A program made the translations under genes and the position numbers. Shown piece by piece: positions 9,385-21,353 of a stretch of DNA of 33,067 nucleotides. This stretch comes from Neelides folsomi (taxonomy: Eukaryota; Arthropoda; Collembola; Neelipleona; Neelidae), in NCBI GenBank assembly GCA_034687125.1, contig JAQGBZ010000553.1, positions 1 through 33,067 on the forward strand, in the 5' to 3' direction. Positions within the stretch are counted from its first letter, which is position 1. Every line of letters begins with the position of its first letter. The notes below the pieces were generated by a model. That model did no database searches. It was not told where the DNA came from and was given only the letters and a program-made list of their open reading frames with translations.

Positions 9385-12300
9385 CTAAATTTTAATATTT
9401 GCTCCATCTTCTTCTTTAGGCCCTTCATCAATAAAATCTATGTCTATTTTAAGATTCATTTTCTAAATAACAAAAATATAAATATTAGATTATTATAACT
9501 TATTATTTTGCTGAAATATATAGTAATACATTATTATATATTATAAATATTATATCGTTGCAAATAAAAAGTGAAACAGCACTGAAAAGAGTTTTATGCA
9601 TTTTCAAACACATTTAACTATTAATGATTTTTAGGTACAAGCGTTAGGTACAAAATTTTAAACAATTCAACAAGTAATTAATGTAATAATCACAAATCTT
9701 ACATGGCAAAGCATACGAATAAGACTTTCAATATTTTGCACTTTTGCATTCATATCGTTAAGATCTAAAAGTGATTTATCGTGGAAACTCTCCGTTTTAA
9801 TTTTTTCATTTCCTTCTAATAAATTTTTTAAAAATAACATGTTATTTAAGGTAAAATGTGTTATTTGATTATTTGATTTATTCGTGTATACAAACCATTT
9901 CTTCCTATGCTCAACTTAGGTTGTCCAAAACTTAGAATTTTCTCAAAAATACCACTTCTAATTACAGCATTTGGATATTCAACAAGACAATTTTTGTCAA
10001 CTCTCATCAATATGAATTTGGGAAGAGATTTTTCAAGTGCTGTATGTTGATGGACCTGTAAATATTGTATATACCGTATATACTCAAAAGATACCCTTAC
10101 CAAAAAGATACCCGGGAGTAGATCATGGGATTTTAAAAGATACCCGTTACCCAAAAGATGCGCGGGTCCATGGGCATAATATAAACGTTGAGGGAAAATA
10201 TAAACTAAAACGTCATATAATATTTAAACCAGCTATTCTTTAATACACTTAATACTTAATAGTGGAGAAAACACTGAAAATAAATTTTCCATTGATCCAA
10301 AAAGCATAAACCAAAGGAAAAAACTATAATAATTTTAATAAAATGAATTTTTTATTTGGACCAAGTCTCATTCCTTTTATTATGCCCGGTACCCAAAAGA
10401 TACCCGGGGTTCGAAGGAAAAATACTCCGGGGTATCTTTTGGGTATATACCATAGGTAATATTACTGATATTAAAAATATTATTGTACACATAAATGGGA
10501 AAATATTTGTATGTAAAAGCACATGGATTAGGCGTATAGTATAATATGAATTAATATGATATGATATTTCATTAATCATGGTGTCAAACCTGCATAGCAA
10601 GCCTTTTTAGTTTAGCATTTCTTCTCACAGATTCGATATCCCCAACGGCCAATCCAATGAGTAAATTCATCAGAAGAATCGGCATTAAAACCATAAAAGC
10701 CCCAAATGCAAGAAAAGAAGTGATAGGATATGGCAAAACGCGTTCATCTCTGCAAACATCTTTCAATGCATCAAGCAGTGTCTCGTTATTTGCAGTTGGA
10801 CCACGACGATAACAATAATCCGGGTTTACAAATGTATTAATCACATCTAAGTCTCCCAACATCATTGAAAATGTCCTCAATAAAGAAAAAAATGGATCGC
10901 CAAATGCTAAATGTTTTCCCTAATAAAAATAGAATTAAACAATAGGAAATGAAATGCTTAAAATCACATTGTATTACTTAATGTTAGTTAACTTAATACT
11001 ATTATTATATATTTACTTCGGCTAAAAGGATGAAAAACGAAAGACCAAAGGCAATTATCAAAATTGAGAAAATCGTCAATACTCGAATAAGCGTGTTGAG
11101 AATTTCAAGGAACATTACAACGAAGATTCCAACTAAATCAAAACTTAAACAAACAATTTAATTTGGATAATAACATAATTATTTAGTAAAGAATAAATCT
11201 TGTACCTTTGAAGAACTAACAGAAGATAAAACCAAGCCAGAAAAGTTGAAACGGCTGCCATTGGAATTTCCCATTTATTTAATGCAGAGAGGCGAGAAAA
11301 GAGGTTAGGTATGGCCATGAGGATTGTTGAAATGTTCATAAGTAAGCTTAATCTAAAACGTTAAAGCCATTGTTAGTTGTTTGCAATTGTAATTGGTATT
11401 CAAATTTTAAATAAAATTTTAAATGCGCTATTATCATCTTAAGTTTTTCTAAAATGTGTAATACAATTTCCCCGAATCCATATCGCGAAAATAACTCATT
11501 TTTTGCTTGTGAATTCTAAATCCAATTTGAAAAATGTCAATAGTCGAGACAATAAAAATGAACATTGCAGCCATATAAAGAACAGCTCCAATCTTTGGAT
11601 AAAAATATATAACTTAATTTACATGTTTACACTTCTTAACTATAATATTCCACTTGCTTTCATATGACATGACATACGAATCATACGATTGAATAGATTG
11701 AGTACTACTGTAGTTTTCATGCTTGCTAAGCTTACGTTTTTAGGCCCCGTATTTAATATGTCGATTTTTGCTATTGCTGAGGAATACAATGTCAAAATAG
11801 TTAAGAAAATAATGTAAAATGTCAAATGAGCAAAATGGATATGTTTTGCATAAGCATTCCATTTCATTTCCAAATATTTTTGAGATAAGACATGGCAAAG
11901 AAGTTCTTCACGCCCATAAGACACCATTCCCTGAAATGATAATGAGAACAAATGACAAATGGGATATTCAAAATTTAGAAAATTAAACTTAATAATCCCT
12001 TATTAACTGTACAGTCTATGAACTGTTTTACGTTTAAAATGGGGAGTTCATTGGATTCTCTTTTTTTCTTTTCCGCCTTATCATAACTTTCCTCGTTATC
12101 TTCAATAAAAGATAGGAATTTAAAATCATAGCAAATCTGTAAAGATATAAACACAATTAACCATAATTTTCACTTTTTGTCATCGTCGTTGAGCCTCAAC
12201 GGCGTTGAGGACATATAAAATGATTTCTAAAAGTGATTTTTATATGTGATAAAATATCAACAGTTGTATTAATATTATTTAATAAAATTGCTTTTATTAC

Positions 12301-15300
12301 ATGATATAATTCTGAATCGTTTTTGTCCGTTGACTTCGAAATGGAATTATCCAAAACAGCAGAAACAGCTTTAGGCATTGTAGCAATCAACGCGAGCATA
12401 ACACAGGGATGTCGACCGCCAGTCAAACTTAAGATTTCTGTAGATCTTCATATTTTTAAACAGATTTGCATTTAAATAATAGATTAAATTGAATATTTTA
12501 GTCTTTTATAATACATACATACAATAATAACGTAATAAGTAATAAAACATAATACTCAATGTGAGTATAATTGAATCAAACCTAGAAGAATGAGTGACCA
12601 TAGCCAACGCAACATCCAAGAACTTATTCTCAATTGCATAATCTAATGCACTCATTCCGTTTTCGTTATAAAGTAATTTACATCTTCGGTTCAAAAGAAG
12701 CTGAACAGCTTTAGGTTCATTTTCCATTGCAGCTAAATGCAATGCGGTATTCTGTGTTTATAAATGCATAATCGGAGTTATTGATTATCGATTATACCAT
12801 AAATTGTTTAAATATAATATTGTGTATAATAAAAATAATAAATTCAATTGGTTTGTTATTGACCCCATCTTTGTCAACTTGATCCAAGAGATGAGAATGA
12901 ACATTCATAATGATCTTCATCGTATTGATATGACCATTTTTAGTAGCTAAATGTAGAATCGTTCTCCCCATGTGATCACGATGAAGTAAAGCACCTTTGT
13001 TCAATAAGAGTTGAACAACTCTCACATGCCCTATTTTCATTTTATTAATGAAAACTTTAGCTTTGAGAAAACTCTTAAATTAAGAAAACAGCATTAAAAT
13101 TTTAAATAGCTTATACCAAGTAAAGATGCAATGTGCAATGGAGTTTTTCCTTTCCCATCACCTTCATTAATAATCGAATTCTTGGCTTCCGTATCAAGCA
13201 TTTGCTTGATAATGTTTACTCTCCCATATCTGGACGTAAAGATTAAAAAAACTTGTTAAAAGATTTTAAATTAATTTGAACAAATATAGACATTTTTTTA
13301 TAATAAATTGTAATTAAAATTTAATTAAGATAAATTCTTATGCGATTCATTATTCTTATAAATATAATGATAATAATGAATCTATTTGTACGTATTTATA
13401 ATTTTAACCTGCATGCGAAGTGAAAAGAATTTTCTCCTAAATTGCTCTTGACTAAAGCACTCGCTCCCAATTCGATTAACTTTGACACATTTTTTATTTG
13501 CCCTTGACGAGCAGCCCAATGAAGTGGAGTCAATCCGTCTTTGTCCTTCTCGTTCAAAATAACGTCAAATTTTCTCTGATGAAAAAACAAATAGAGAATT
13601 AATTAATCCAATCAACGATTGGTTTATGCGTGACTTTGAACTTTCAATTTACCTCATTAGAAGAATCAATGATATTGTCCAACTCAATTCCGTGTATGAT
13701 TGAAACATGAAGAATTGATCGATTCTCGCTATCTCTTTGTTTGATATTTGCTCCGAGTCTCATCAACTCTCTCATGGCTTTCCACCCATTACAAAAAGCA
13801 CCAAGATGAAGCGGCGTTCTTTTCTCCTTATCCAATACATTCAATGGAGCTCCCTATTTTAATAATGAAAACAAATAATATAAAAAACATTTCACATATT
13901 TCATATTGTTAATTGTGATTACTTCCGACACTAAATATTCAACAAGATGATGATGATCAAACATTGCTGCACAATGAAGAGGCGTCATTCGCTGCAAATC
14001 AAAACTTCTCAAACATTTTTCCTTTTCATCTTCTTGGAGCTAATTAAAGTATCGTTATAAGATTAAATTCAAAAATCAACGTATTCTAATAAACTGTATC
14101 TTTAATAAAAATAAAAACTTTGTACAAATAGTGTGATTTAAACTTACTGCAAACATTAATTTCACCATCTCGAGAGACCCTTGAGTACAAGCTAAATGAA
14201 TGGGAGTTGACAAGTCATATTGCTGTATTGAAATCTTCGCACCAGATAGTATGCATAGTTCAACCGCCTGTATTTAAATTAACAATAAGTAACAATACAA
14301 AAGTATCTCAAATGAATCCAACGGCCAATTTAATAATTTGGAATAAGGGAAATATTTATAAAATTATTACTTTTATTTCTCCTCCGTGGACAGCGGAGTG
14401 AAGCGGAACATTTCCCTCAGAATCGTAAAAAGCCATCATTTGCTCTCTTGGACATTCGTTCTCGTCTCCCCAAGCCAAAAGAACTTCCATGCACCGGGAT
14501 GAGGCGTGTTTTGCAGCATCGTGGATTGGATAGAAGCCATGCATACATGGAACTCTTGGATCTGCACCTAACTCGAATAGCTAATAAAAAAGAGTAATCC
14601 TAATTATTAGATTTTAAATAATAAATAAATAGTAGTATTAAATAGTAAATAGTAATATTGTAATATTTTTAGTTTGGATAAAATATTTTATTTTAATAAT
14701 TAATATTTCACAAGGATTTTAATGCATTCGTCATGATCGTAAATAGAAGCAAAATGAAGAGGATTTCTTCCAAGTTCTCCAAGTTGAGTGATGTCAATTA
14801 AGCTTTTGTAATTAGAAAAGATTCGCATGGCTCTTGCTTTATTGAACTCAGCTGCAATGTGAAGCGGTGATTGATCGCGACCGTTTTTCTTTGTTGCGCA
14901 TCCACCACTATTAAAGAGATTAAATTAACAATTTACTTTAAAAAATATATATTGGGAGTAAAATTAATGATCTTGGTTTGTATATTTAATTGTGATTATT
15001 ATGACTAAATCTCAAAACTTTGAAAGAAGAAAATCGAGAGCTTCCAATGCTTCATATTCGACAGCCAAATGAACAGCGGAGTTTCCATCATCATCGCACT
15101 CGTTCAAATCTTCCCCAAGTGAATGAAGATATTCTAAAATCTTCAATCTGTTTTTTACAGTGGCTTGGTGAATACAGTTTCTTGAATGCGCGTCTCTGAT
15201 CTTAAGTCTGGATGGATCCTCGTTGACCATTTCAGTAAATTCGGTTAAATTGCCACTTTCAGCCACCTATGCCAAAAACAGTGTAAATAGGAAAGTTTTA

Positions 15301-15737
15301 CAAAATTGCTGTTTAAATAATCCACTAGGTACATTCGTACGTTGCATGCAAAATATGTTAGATGATGTTAACTATATTGTTAAATCAAGGAAAAGAAATC
15401 TCACACGAAGAATCCTAAAAGGGCTCTCTTTGAGAACGCAGAGAGTTTCTCCATTCTTAATAACGTGTCCTCTCGGCAAAACTTTCTTCTCCTCCTTCTC
15501 CGAAAAAACGCTCAATTTAGAAAACGGGGAAAAGTTAATTTCTTTAATCCAATTCTTAAAACTATTAAATCCATTGTAAATCCTCCTCATGATGGAGATC
15601 CTTTCGGTATGAACAGCGTTGAAATTCGAATCAAAACTTTGTGATATGAAATTATAATAATCCACCAACGTTCCTTTCTCATATGTTTTCTTTTCAGATG
15701 TTGAAAAATAAAGTGGAAGATCCTTTTCGATAGACAT
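9385..15737 (-). CDS. TRPA1-like cation channel, 21 exons, 1215 aa
   Basis: Plasma-membrane cation channel of the TRPA subfamily, whose members sense irritants, heat or mechanical stimuli. Exons: 15737-15405, 15266-15019, 14907-14712, 14580-14371, 14267-14148, 14039-13923, 13853-13653, 13575-13409, 13229-13117, 13030-12864, 12751-12582, 12445-12301, 12136-12032, 11930-11658, 11592-11465, 11352-11206, 11143-11017, 10919-10590, 10055-9896, 9815-9703, 9462-9385. Total 3648 nt, in frame. Residues ~105-700 form many ankyrin repeats (TPLHLGA, TPLHWAARQGQ, TALHLAAMENE). Six transmembrane segments follow: S1 ~796-818, S2 ~856-878, S3 and S4 ~898-946, S5 ~950-988, S6 ~1057-1085. The pore helix reads FFSLLRTFSMMLGDLD and S6 ends NLLIGLAVGDIE, both TRPA hallmarks. 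The tail has the ELxxxLP-like and VEYPN segments and a short helical stretch typical of the TRPA1 C-terminus. Exons 12 and 17 use acceptors chosen by frame. One intron is GC-AG (see findings). Looks intact; orthology to TRPA1 rather than a sister TRPA is not proven. Confidence 0.92.
10076..10450. mobile_element. Inverted-repeat element in TRPA intron 18
   Basis: The 21-bp ends are inverted repeats with one mismatch: GTATATACTCAAAAGATACCC at 10076-10096 in full is one residue over a 20-mer, so note the core CAAAAGATACCC; the complement lies at 10430-10450. The core AAAAGATACCC recurs inside at about 10109, 10137 and 10393, and in variant form at about 10153. The element lies about 20 bp from the splice acceptor of the next exon. 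There is no coding sequence. Confidence 0.6.
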
Positions 15738-16285
15738 TTTATTGAATATTGAATGAACTGAAGGTCCTCATTTTCTTTTTATGGGAAATTAATAAAGAAT
15801 GACTTAATGCGATCAATTTTACAATCAACCCTATTAACGTTTCTTCACAAATACATTGTTTGCTAAAATCTATAATAGTCAACAATATTATCCGTTAATC
15901 TGCTCTTACCCATTACAAGGTTAGGCTACGTTACGTTGTAAGTATGTTTGTACGATTAAAGATTATTTGCTCTTAATGCATGACCACTTAATTGAACAAA
16001 ACTACAAATGAACATAATTTTATCTTTCAAAGTTTAAAAGTATTAAAGGCAATCTTGTATTTTATAACGAAATTGAAAAGAGCAAATAAGGAAATGAATA
16101 ATAATGCATATTCTCAATGTTAGTCTATGGTATAAAATATTACTAAAATTAATTCATAATTTTTCAAGGCCTATCAGTATATTAATAATGTTTATATATA
16201 TATATATATATATAACAAATGCATGTATGAAGCCATCTTTATTCCATAATAAAGTAGAAAAATATGTAATAAAGTAATAATAATA
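15738..16285. other. TRPA1-like 5' flank
   Basis: Presumed promoter and 5' untranslated sequence of the TRPA1-like gene (read leftwards), ending at the left LTR. It includes a (TA)n microsatellite at about 16194-16213. No clear core promoter motif was fixed. Confidence 0.4.
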
Positions 16286-16596
16286 TGTTGCGGCGAGGAA
16301 GTTTAATGTTTTAACCATAGTTTTTAAATGATGAGATTATATGTTTGTTATTCAAAATTGTGTTTTCATAATTCATTCTTTTGTAATTTTCTGAATCTAT
16401 CGGATGTATAAATTAAACTCCGATTAAAACGTGATTAATTCTGTGACCTTTGACCTCCCTTTATTTCTTCACTAATTTCTTCCCTATTTAAGTATTAAAC
16501 TTAAAGTAATTAGGGATTCCTAATTGTGTGAGTGAGTTGTGAAAGATCTTGGTTAGGTTTAGTGTGAACCTGCAAGATTGTGCATCGACATCAACA
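16286..16596 (+). repeat. 5' LTR, 311 bp
   Basis: Starts TGTTGCGGCGAGG and ends ATCAACA (TG...CA). It differs from the 3' LTR at about six positions by eye, all transitions (about 98% identity). Confidence 0.92.
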
Positions 16597-16598
16597 TT

Positions 16599-16616
16599 TG
16601 GTCCTTAGAGAAGTTA
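16599..16616 (+). other. Probable primer-binding site
   Basis: TGGTCCTTAGAG begins two bases after the 5' LTR. The TGG start matches the complement of a tRNA CCA end. The tRNA was not identified. Confidence 0.5.
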
Positions 16617-16774
16617 CCTGAGCCGGCCCGCTGGATTTACAACCCAAAGTGAAGGGCATTTTGGAAACTTGTGAAGAAATTGGAAGATTTTGGAAGAATT
16701 TAAAATTCTTTGATCTTCATGTGAAGAAGTATTTGCAAACGTGTGATATTTGGATTTCTTCTCTTCTGATCCAG

Positions 16775-16931
16775 AGGAGGAAAACCATTTTCCCGTGGAA
16801 TCAAGAGGAAGAAAACTTCTTTCTCGTGTGAGTCAAGAGGAGGAAAACAATTTTCTCGTAGAATCAACAGGAAGAAAACTTCTTTATCGTGTGAGTAAAG
16901 AGGAGGAAAACCATTTTCTCGTGGAATCAAG
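16775..16931 (+). repeat. 63-bp tandem repeat in element leader, ~2.5 copies
   Basis: Units at 16775-16837, 16838-16900 and a partial 16901-16931 all begin AGGAGGAAAAC and contain TTTTC(C/T)CGT then GGAAGAAAACTTC. Each unit is itself two similar halves of about 31 bp. The 63-bp length keeps frame, but no gag domain is recognisable here. Confidence 0.8.
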
Positions 16932-17269
16932 AAGTAGAAGACGGCCAAAATCGCCGAGAGAAACCTGAGTTGTCGTTTTCGGAGGTTTAATAGGGTTTTA
17001 GGTCGAAGATAATCTCGAGTTAAAGTTAACCTCGGGAGTTGACCGCACCCTCGACATTCCTTTTATTTTTTTAGGAATCCCTAAATTCTCTCCTTGTGAA
17101 GCGTGTTCTGAAGACCGCAACCCTAAATTCCCTCAAGAGCGTGTTCCGCTACCCCAAACACTCGCAGGTGAGATCTGTGATCTCCCGCACCACGAAGAAA
17201 GCCGCTTTTACACCCAAATCTTGCCCGAATTTTATTTGAAGAATTGAATTTTGACCTCTGGATTTGCAA

Positions 17270-17510
17270 TTGGAATTTGGACTTGGGATCAATTGGAGAA
17301 TTTGTGAATTCACCCACAAACCCTCGCCAATTTTTTTCGGTTTTGGATTGGACTTTGTCATTTGGAGGATCAATTTGGAGAATTCGTGATTTCGCTCACA
17401 AACGTTCGCCGATTTTTTACAGATTGAGATTTGGACTTTGACATTTAGAGTATCAATTTGGAGAAAACGTCATTTCGCCCCCAAATCCTGCACAAATATT
17501 TTTTTGAAAT
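17270..17510 (+). repeat. Degenerate ~80-bp tandem repeat, three copies
   Basis: Three diverged units share TTTGGACTT(T), then ATCAATTTGGAGAA, then CACAAA plus a C-rich stretch and a poly-T run. They lie just upstream of the gag start in the retrotransposon leader. Confidence 0.6.
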
Positions 17511-17524
17511 AAAGAACATTGAAA

Positions 17525-18822
17525 ATGGCTACGAGATCTCAACGGGATAATTTTGGAGTCCCACCTGCGCGATTTGGAGATGATGAACCAGGCAGTGTTC
17601 CGTCAGGATTGAATAATGCAGGCGCTGGAGCTTCACGATCTGAACAGGGTTCGAACGATGGAAGTATCAGATCGAGTCGATCATTAAGGACGTCTCGCCG
17701 TTCACGAGTGGATGAGAAAATTACTGAATTGGAATAACGTCTCAAAGATGAACGTTTGGAAAAGGAACAAGAAATAATGGCTGAAGCTTCCTGTCGTGGA
17801 GAAGAACTTGAGGATGAGAAAAGGAGGATTGCTTCAGAGGCAAAACGAATCGCAGATGAAGCAGAGTCGGGCGAATGGACTTCGGGATTCTTGCTCTTGA
17901 AAAGAAGCTTGCTAAAGCCAAGGAGGCTCGAGATGAATATGGATTATCACTTTGTGAGAGTGCATTTGGGAGAGAAAAGTTCCCACAAGTTGAAGTCAAG
18001 GAGCCTGTTCAACAATCTTTGAAGTTTCAACCTGCCCAAATTGATGGAGATTCTGGAATTGAATTTCGGACGTCCTGAGCAAATTGTAGAGCTTCTCATT
18101 CAGGATGTTCGGGAATCAAACACACAAGGATTTCTAGATCTACACACTCGAATTTGTGGAATGGTCGTCACTATGCAACACATGGAATATGAAGATCACA
18201 TGAAAAATCCGCATTTAATTCGGCAATTGGAAGGGAAACTCCCACCAAATTTTCTTAATTCGTGGGCAAGAGTCAAGTTGAATCGAGGCTCAAGCCTACT
18301 CAATTTCTCTGAGTGGTTGGAGGATAAGTGAGGACTGCAAGGGCTGTGTTTTCCATTGTTGCCATAAGTGAAAAGAGATGGGAAAATCAACATGGCTTCA
18401 GTTCAAACAAGAAGCATCCAGTGTACGCAACGACTGAAAAGACAGCTGAAGACGAACGCGCTCATTGTAAAAAGAATCACAAGTTGGAAAAATGTTTTGG
18501 ATTTAAGAAGTTGTCAGTGAAAGCAAGATGTGAATTTGTCAAAAGCATTAGGGAATGTTACAAATGCAGACGTGTTAGACACATGGTTCCTGATTGCAAA
18601 TCAAATAAGTCATGTAAGGTGGCTGAATGTGAAAAGGGAAAGAATCACCACAATCTTCTGCATTATCCGAGAGAGGAACAAGGGAACAGCCTTATGAGTC
18701 AGGCGAAACAGTTTGTCACGCGTTGAATTCAAGACAATTGACAAATTCAATACCAAATTCTGCTTATTTGATATTTTCACAAGTGACTATAAATTCATAT
18801 TTCCATATGCTTAACCATGGGT
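17525..18822 (+). pseudogene. BEL/Pao gag (and start of pol), broken
   Basis: Gag is the RNA-binding capsid precursor of the retrotransposon. The frame opens at ATG 17525, meets an in-frame TAA at 17735-17737, then continues through a charged coiled-coil-like stretch with frame changes near 17870, 18060 and 18330. The DUF1759-like part is only partly present: its end (FGRPEQIVELLIQDV through LPPNFLNSWARVKL) remains, but the section before it is missing. A CX2CX4HX4C zinc knuckle lies at 18556-18597 (CYKCRRVRHMVPDC), followed by the HHNLLHYP motif diagnostic of BEL/Pao. Faint protease-start homology continues in another frame to about 18820, where element homology stops. Confidence 0.85.
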
Positions 18823-19368
18823 GAATAAATAGGTATGTTAATGTATTAATGTTAGTACTATTTCTATTCTGTTTTTATGTAAATCTACACGTTAACAATT
18901 TACTTTTAAAAAAAGGCATTTCACAATTTAATTAAAAATCGAATTTGTAGCATATTTATGTATATGTATGTATGTACTATGTACTTATGTCCTTAAATAA
19001 ACTTTGAACATTAGAGATTAACAATTGTTGAGAATTTGAGAAGTTTAGATTATCCATTATATCTATAAAGAATGTAAACCTAAAAAATAATAATAAATAA
19101 GTACGAACACCCTAAATCCAATAATATAGGGCAATGGTTTTAATGTAGTAATGTAGAGAATAGGAAAATTATAAATACAAGTTTTCCCTTTATTTATTAA
19201 TCCTATTAGTATAAATATAAATTTTATTGTACAAGCTGACATAAAATACTTGGCATATTATCATTCATGATTCATGACTCATGAAGGAATTGACGAAATA
19301 TTGAGTTATGTTATATTTTAATCATCATTTAGTAATTTGAGTTGAATAAACAAAACATAGATTAAATA
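18823..19368. other. Non-element DNA inside the retrotransposon
   Basis: AT-rich sequence with no retroviral homology and no gene recognised. It resembles the intergenic DNA elsewhere in the window. Confidence 0.45.
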
Positions 19369-19862
19369 ATGAATGAAAAAATAAATAATGAAAAAAATAG
19401 GGATAGGAAAAAGAAGCCAGACGCCTTCACAATTTCGGTAATGAGAATTATCCAAGAGTTCTATTCAAATAAAACTTACCCAACTGCCGAAGACATTTGC
19501 TTGAAGTGTTTCGAGGATCCATTGTTCCCAGTTGTGGGAAAAAACGTTTCTTAGATGGATGACGGAAGAATGCAATTTCAAATATCGGAGAATAAATCGA
19601 TAACCCGTATTTTTAGAAAGGCAAGATATTGTCGTACACCGGGAACAACATTTACGAGACATTAAAGCCTACTGAGAAGAATGTCGAGAAATCTTTTATC
19701 AAGATGAAATTTGGTCATCACCAGAACAAACTCGTAACAAAACTTGGCAGATGCTCATGACCACTGAGGAAAGAAAAGAGCTTGAAGGTCTTTGGTCAGG
19801 TCAAGTCCTCCAAGACATGGATGGTTACGTCGGTAAAAATAAATTAAGAATTATATTAACAG
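19369..19862 (+). pseudogene. DDE transposase fragment (IS630/Tc1/mariner-like), broken
   Basis: Cut-and-paste transposase remnant. The first 61 codons read as the N-terminal helix-turn-helix part (ISVMRIIQEFYSNKTYPTAE). After a one-base shift near 19550 the frame gives FLRWMTEECNFKYRRINR, a stop, PVFLERQDIVVHREQHLRDI, a second stop, then IFYQDEIWSSPEQTRNKTW. The last stretch corresponds to the first catalytic Asp region (typically xYxDETWxxxxHTxxxxW), with the Asp kept but its context changed (DEIW). The later catalytic residues were not found. Two stops and a shift mean it is inactive. It shares no frame with the retrotransposon. Confidence 0.7.
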
Positions 19863-19975
19863 TTAATTTTGCTTCCAACTGGAGGAAAAAAAATGTTAGT
19901 TCTTTTTCGTCGGGAAAAATAATCGTCGCGCAAAATATACAAGAGCCAAAATTCAAAAGGCTTATTTTCTCATAG

Positions 19976-20655
19976 TTCGATTATAGCGACTTAATTTTTT
20001 TTCTTCTGAAGTGAGTAGTACGATTGAAAATGGACGAAAATGTAACATTTTTTCGTTGTGCTTACACATTTTTTCTTGCGTCAGCATTGGGTGATTTTGC
20101 GTCGAGATTTTTTTTCCTCGGAAACCGAACTGAGTACTAAGCTTTTCCGAACTCGTTTTTGGGTTTATATTGCGAATGTAAATATTGTAATGTGAGAATG
20201 TATTTCTATACTGTAATGTAGTATAAATTTTCATTTTGTAGACAAGATATTGGGATCGACTTTATTATTCTGAGAATCTTTCACATAAAAATTAAACAAG
20301 TCTGGGAACGTTCAGATATGAGCCACCAGTTAGCAAGTTGTTTTCAATTTTTGAATAAAGTAAATAGTCTTTTACCATATAATAAGATAGTAACCATAGT
20401 TCAATTAAATTATAAGATTATTTGTTTTTTATATTCCTTTATAAATTATATAAGTTAACAATTAGAGATATTATCATTAAGGATTCATCAAGGTTAATCA
20501 GGTTAACAATTCATTAATTAGCAGTCTAATTCTAAAATATTTTAATGTCAACAAATTTATGAACGTTCCTTACAAGATCCTCTTTAAAATTGACATTAGT
20601 TTTATAATGAAAAATTGGGAAATGGAACATAATTATCACAACTTGTTTTCTTTAC
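19976..20655. other. Non-element DNA upstream of the Kunitz gene
   Basis: No gene seen. T-rich runs at 19995-20120. It ends in the Kunitz promoter. Confidence 0.4.
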
Positions 20656-20660
20656 AAGTA

Positions 20661-20668
20661 TATAAAAG
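20661..20668 (+). promoter_or_regulatory. TATA box of the Kunitz gene
   Basis: TATAAAAG lies 129-136 bp before the start codon. A start site about 30 bp downstream would leave a 5' leader of roughly 100 nt. Confidence 0.6.
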
Positions 20669-20796
20669 GATTTGTTTAAATAAAGTAAAGATAAGATAAG
20701 ATCTGTCATTCAATTCTTCGCATCACTAAATTTTGATTCATTTCACTTGAGCACAAAGTTAACGTTATTTCATAAATTAATTTGCATTCAATAAAC

Positions 20797-21250
20797 ATGA
20801 GATTCCTTGTTTTGACTTTGATTGTGTTACTTACACAAACGGTTAAAAAATCTCATTCGCAATCCCTAAGTTTTACAAGTATTATTTCATAATAATTACA
20901 AAATTGGTTATTTTAAATTTAATTTTAATAATGTAAACTATTAATTATTTTAATCATAATATTTTATTTTATTCATAGTCTGTTCAATGCCGTCTGATGC
21001 TGGAAACTGTCTTGCATATGATGAAAGATATTATTATGATGAAAAAACTCAAGACTGTGAATTGTTCGTGTATGGTGGTTGCGGAGTAAGTTAAAATATT
21101 TAAATATAAACATGTTTTTCAAAAGTTTGTTTAATTCATATTTAGAAAACTTATATATTTTACATTTGATATTTACAGGGAAATAGGAATAATTATCACG
21201 ACATAGATTCTTGTTTGAGAACTAAACGTTTTTGCACAAGATCTAAATAA
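20797..21250 (+). CDS. Secreted single Kunitz-domain protein, 86 aa, 3 exons
   Basis: Predicted secreted serine-protease inhibitor of the BPTI/Kunitz family. Exons are 20797-20878, 20979-21085 and 21179-21250; intron phases are 1 and 0, with donors GTATTA and GTAAGT. Residues 1-~16 form a signal peptide (MRFLVLTLIVLLTQ). One Kunitz domain follows with all six cysteines. Spacing C1-C2, C2-C3, C3-C4 and C4-C5 matches BPTI exactly, and the fold motif FVYGGCGGNRNNY is present. C5 to C6 has six intervening residues instead of three (CLRTKRFC). The residue after C2 (the P1 site) is Leu, which suggests chymotrypsin- or elastase-like targets rather than trypsin; this is inference. The gene is intact, has its own TATA box, and lies inside the decayed BEL/Pao element in the same orientation. 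Because its introns remain it cannot have arrived by simple reverse transcription of a spliced message. Confidence 0.9.
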
Positions 21251-21353
21251 TTATGGTTATATACAATTTCTTTAATTGGAATATTAATTATATACAATTA
21301 TTTCATATTCATAATTAAGTTTAATCCAATTATTTAAAGTAAAAAAACATGTT

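Noticed and set aside
16649..16968. Overlapping frames on both strands in the retrotransposon leader
   Set aside because: Produced by the 63-bp tandem repeat, whose length is a multiple of three; no gag homology.
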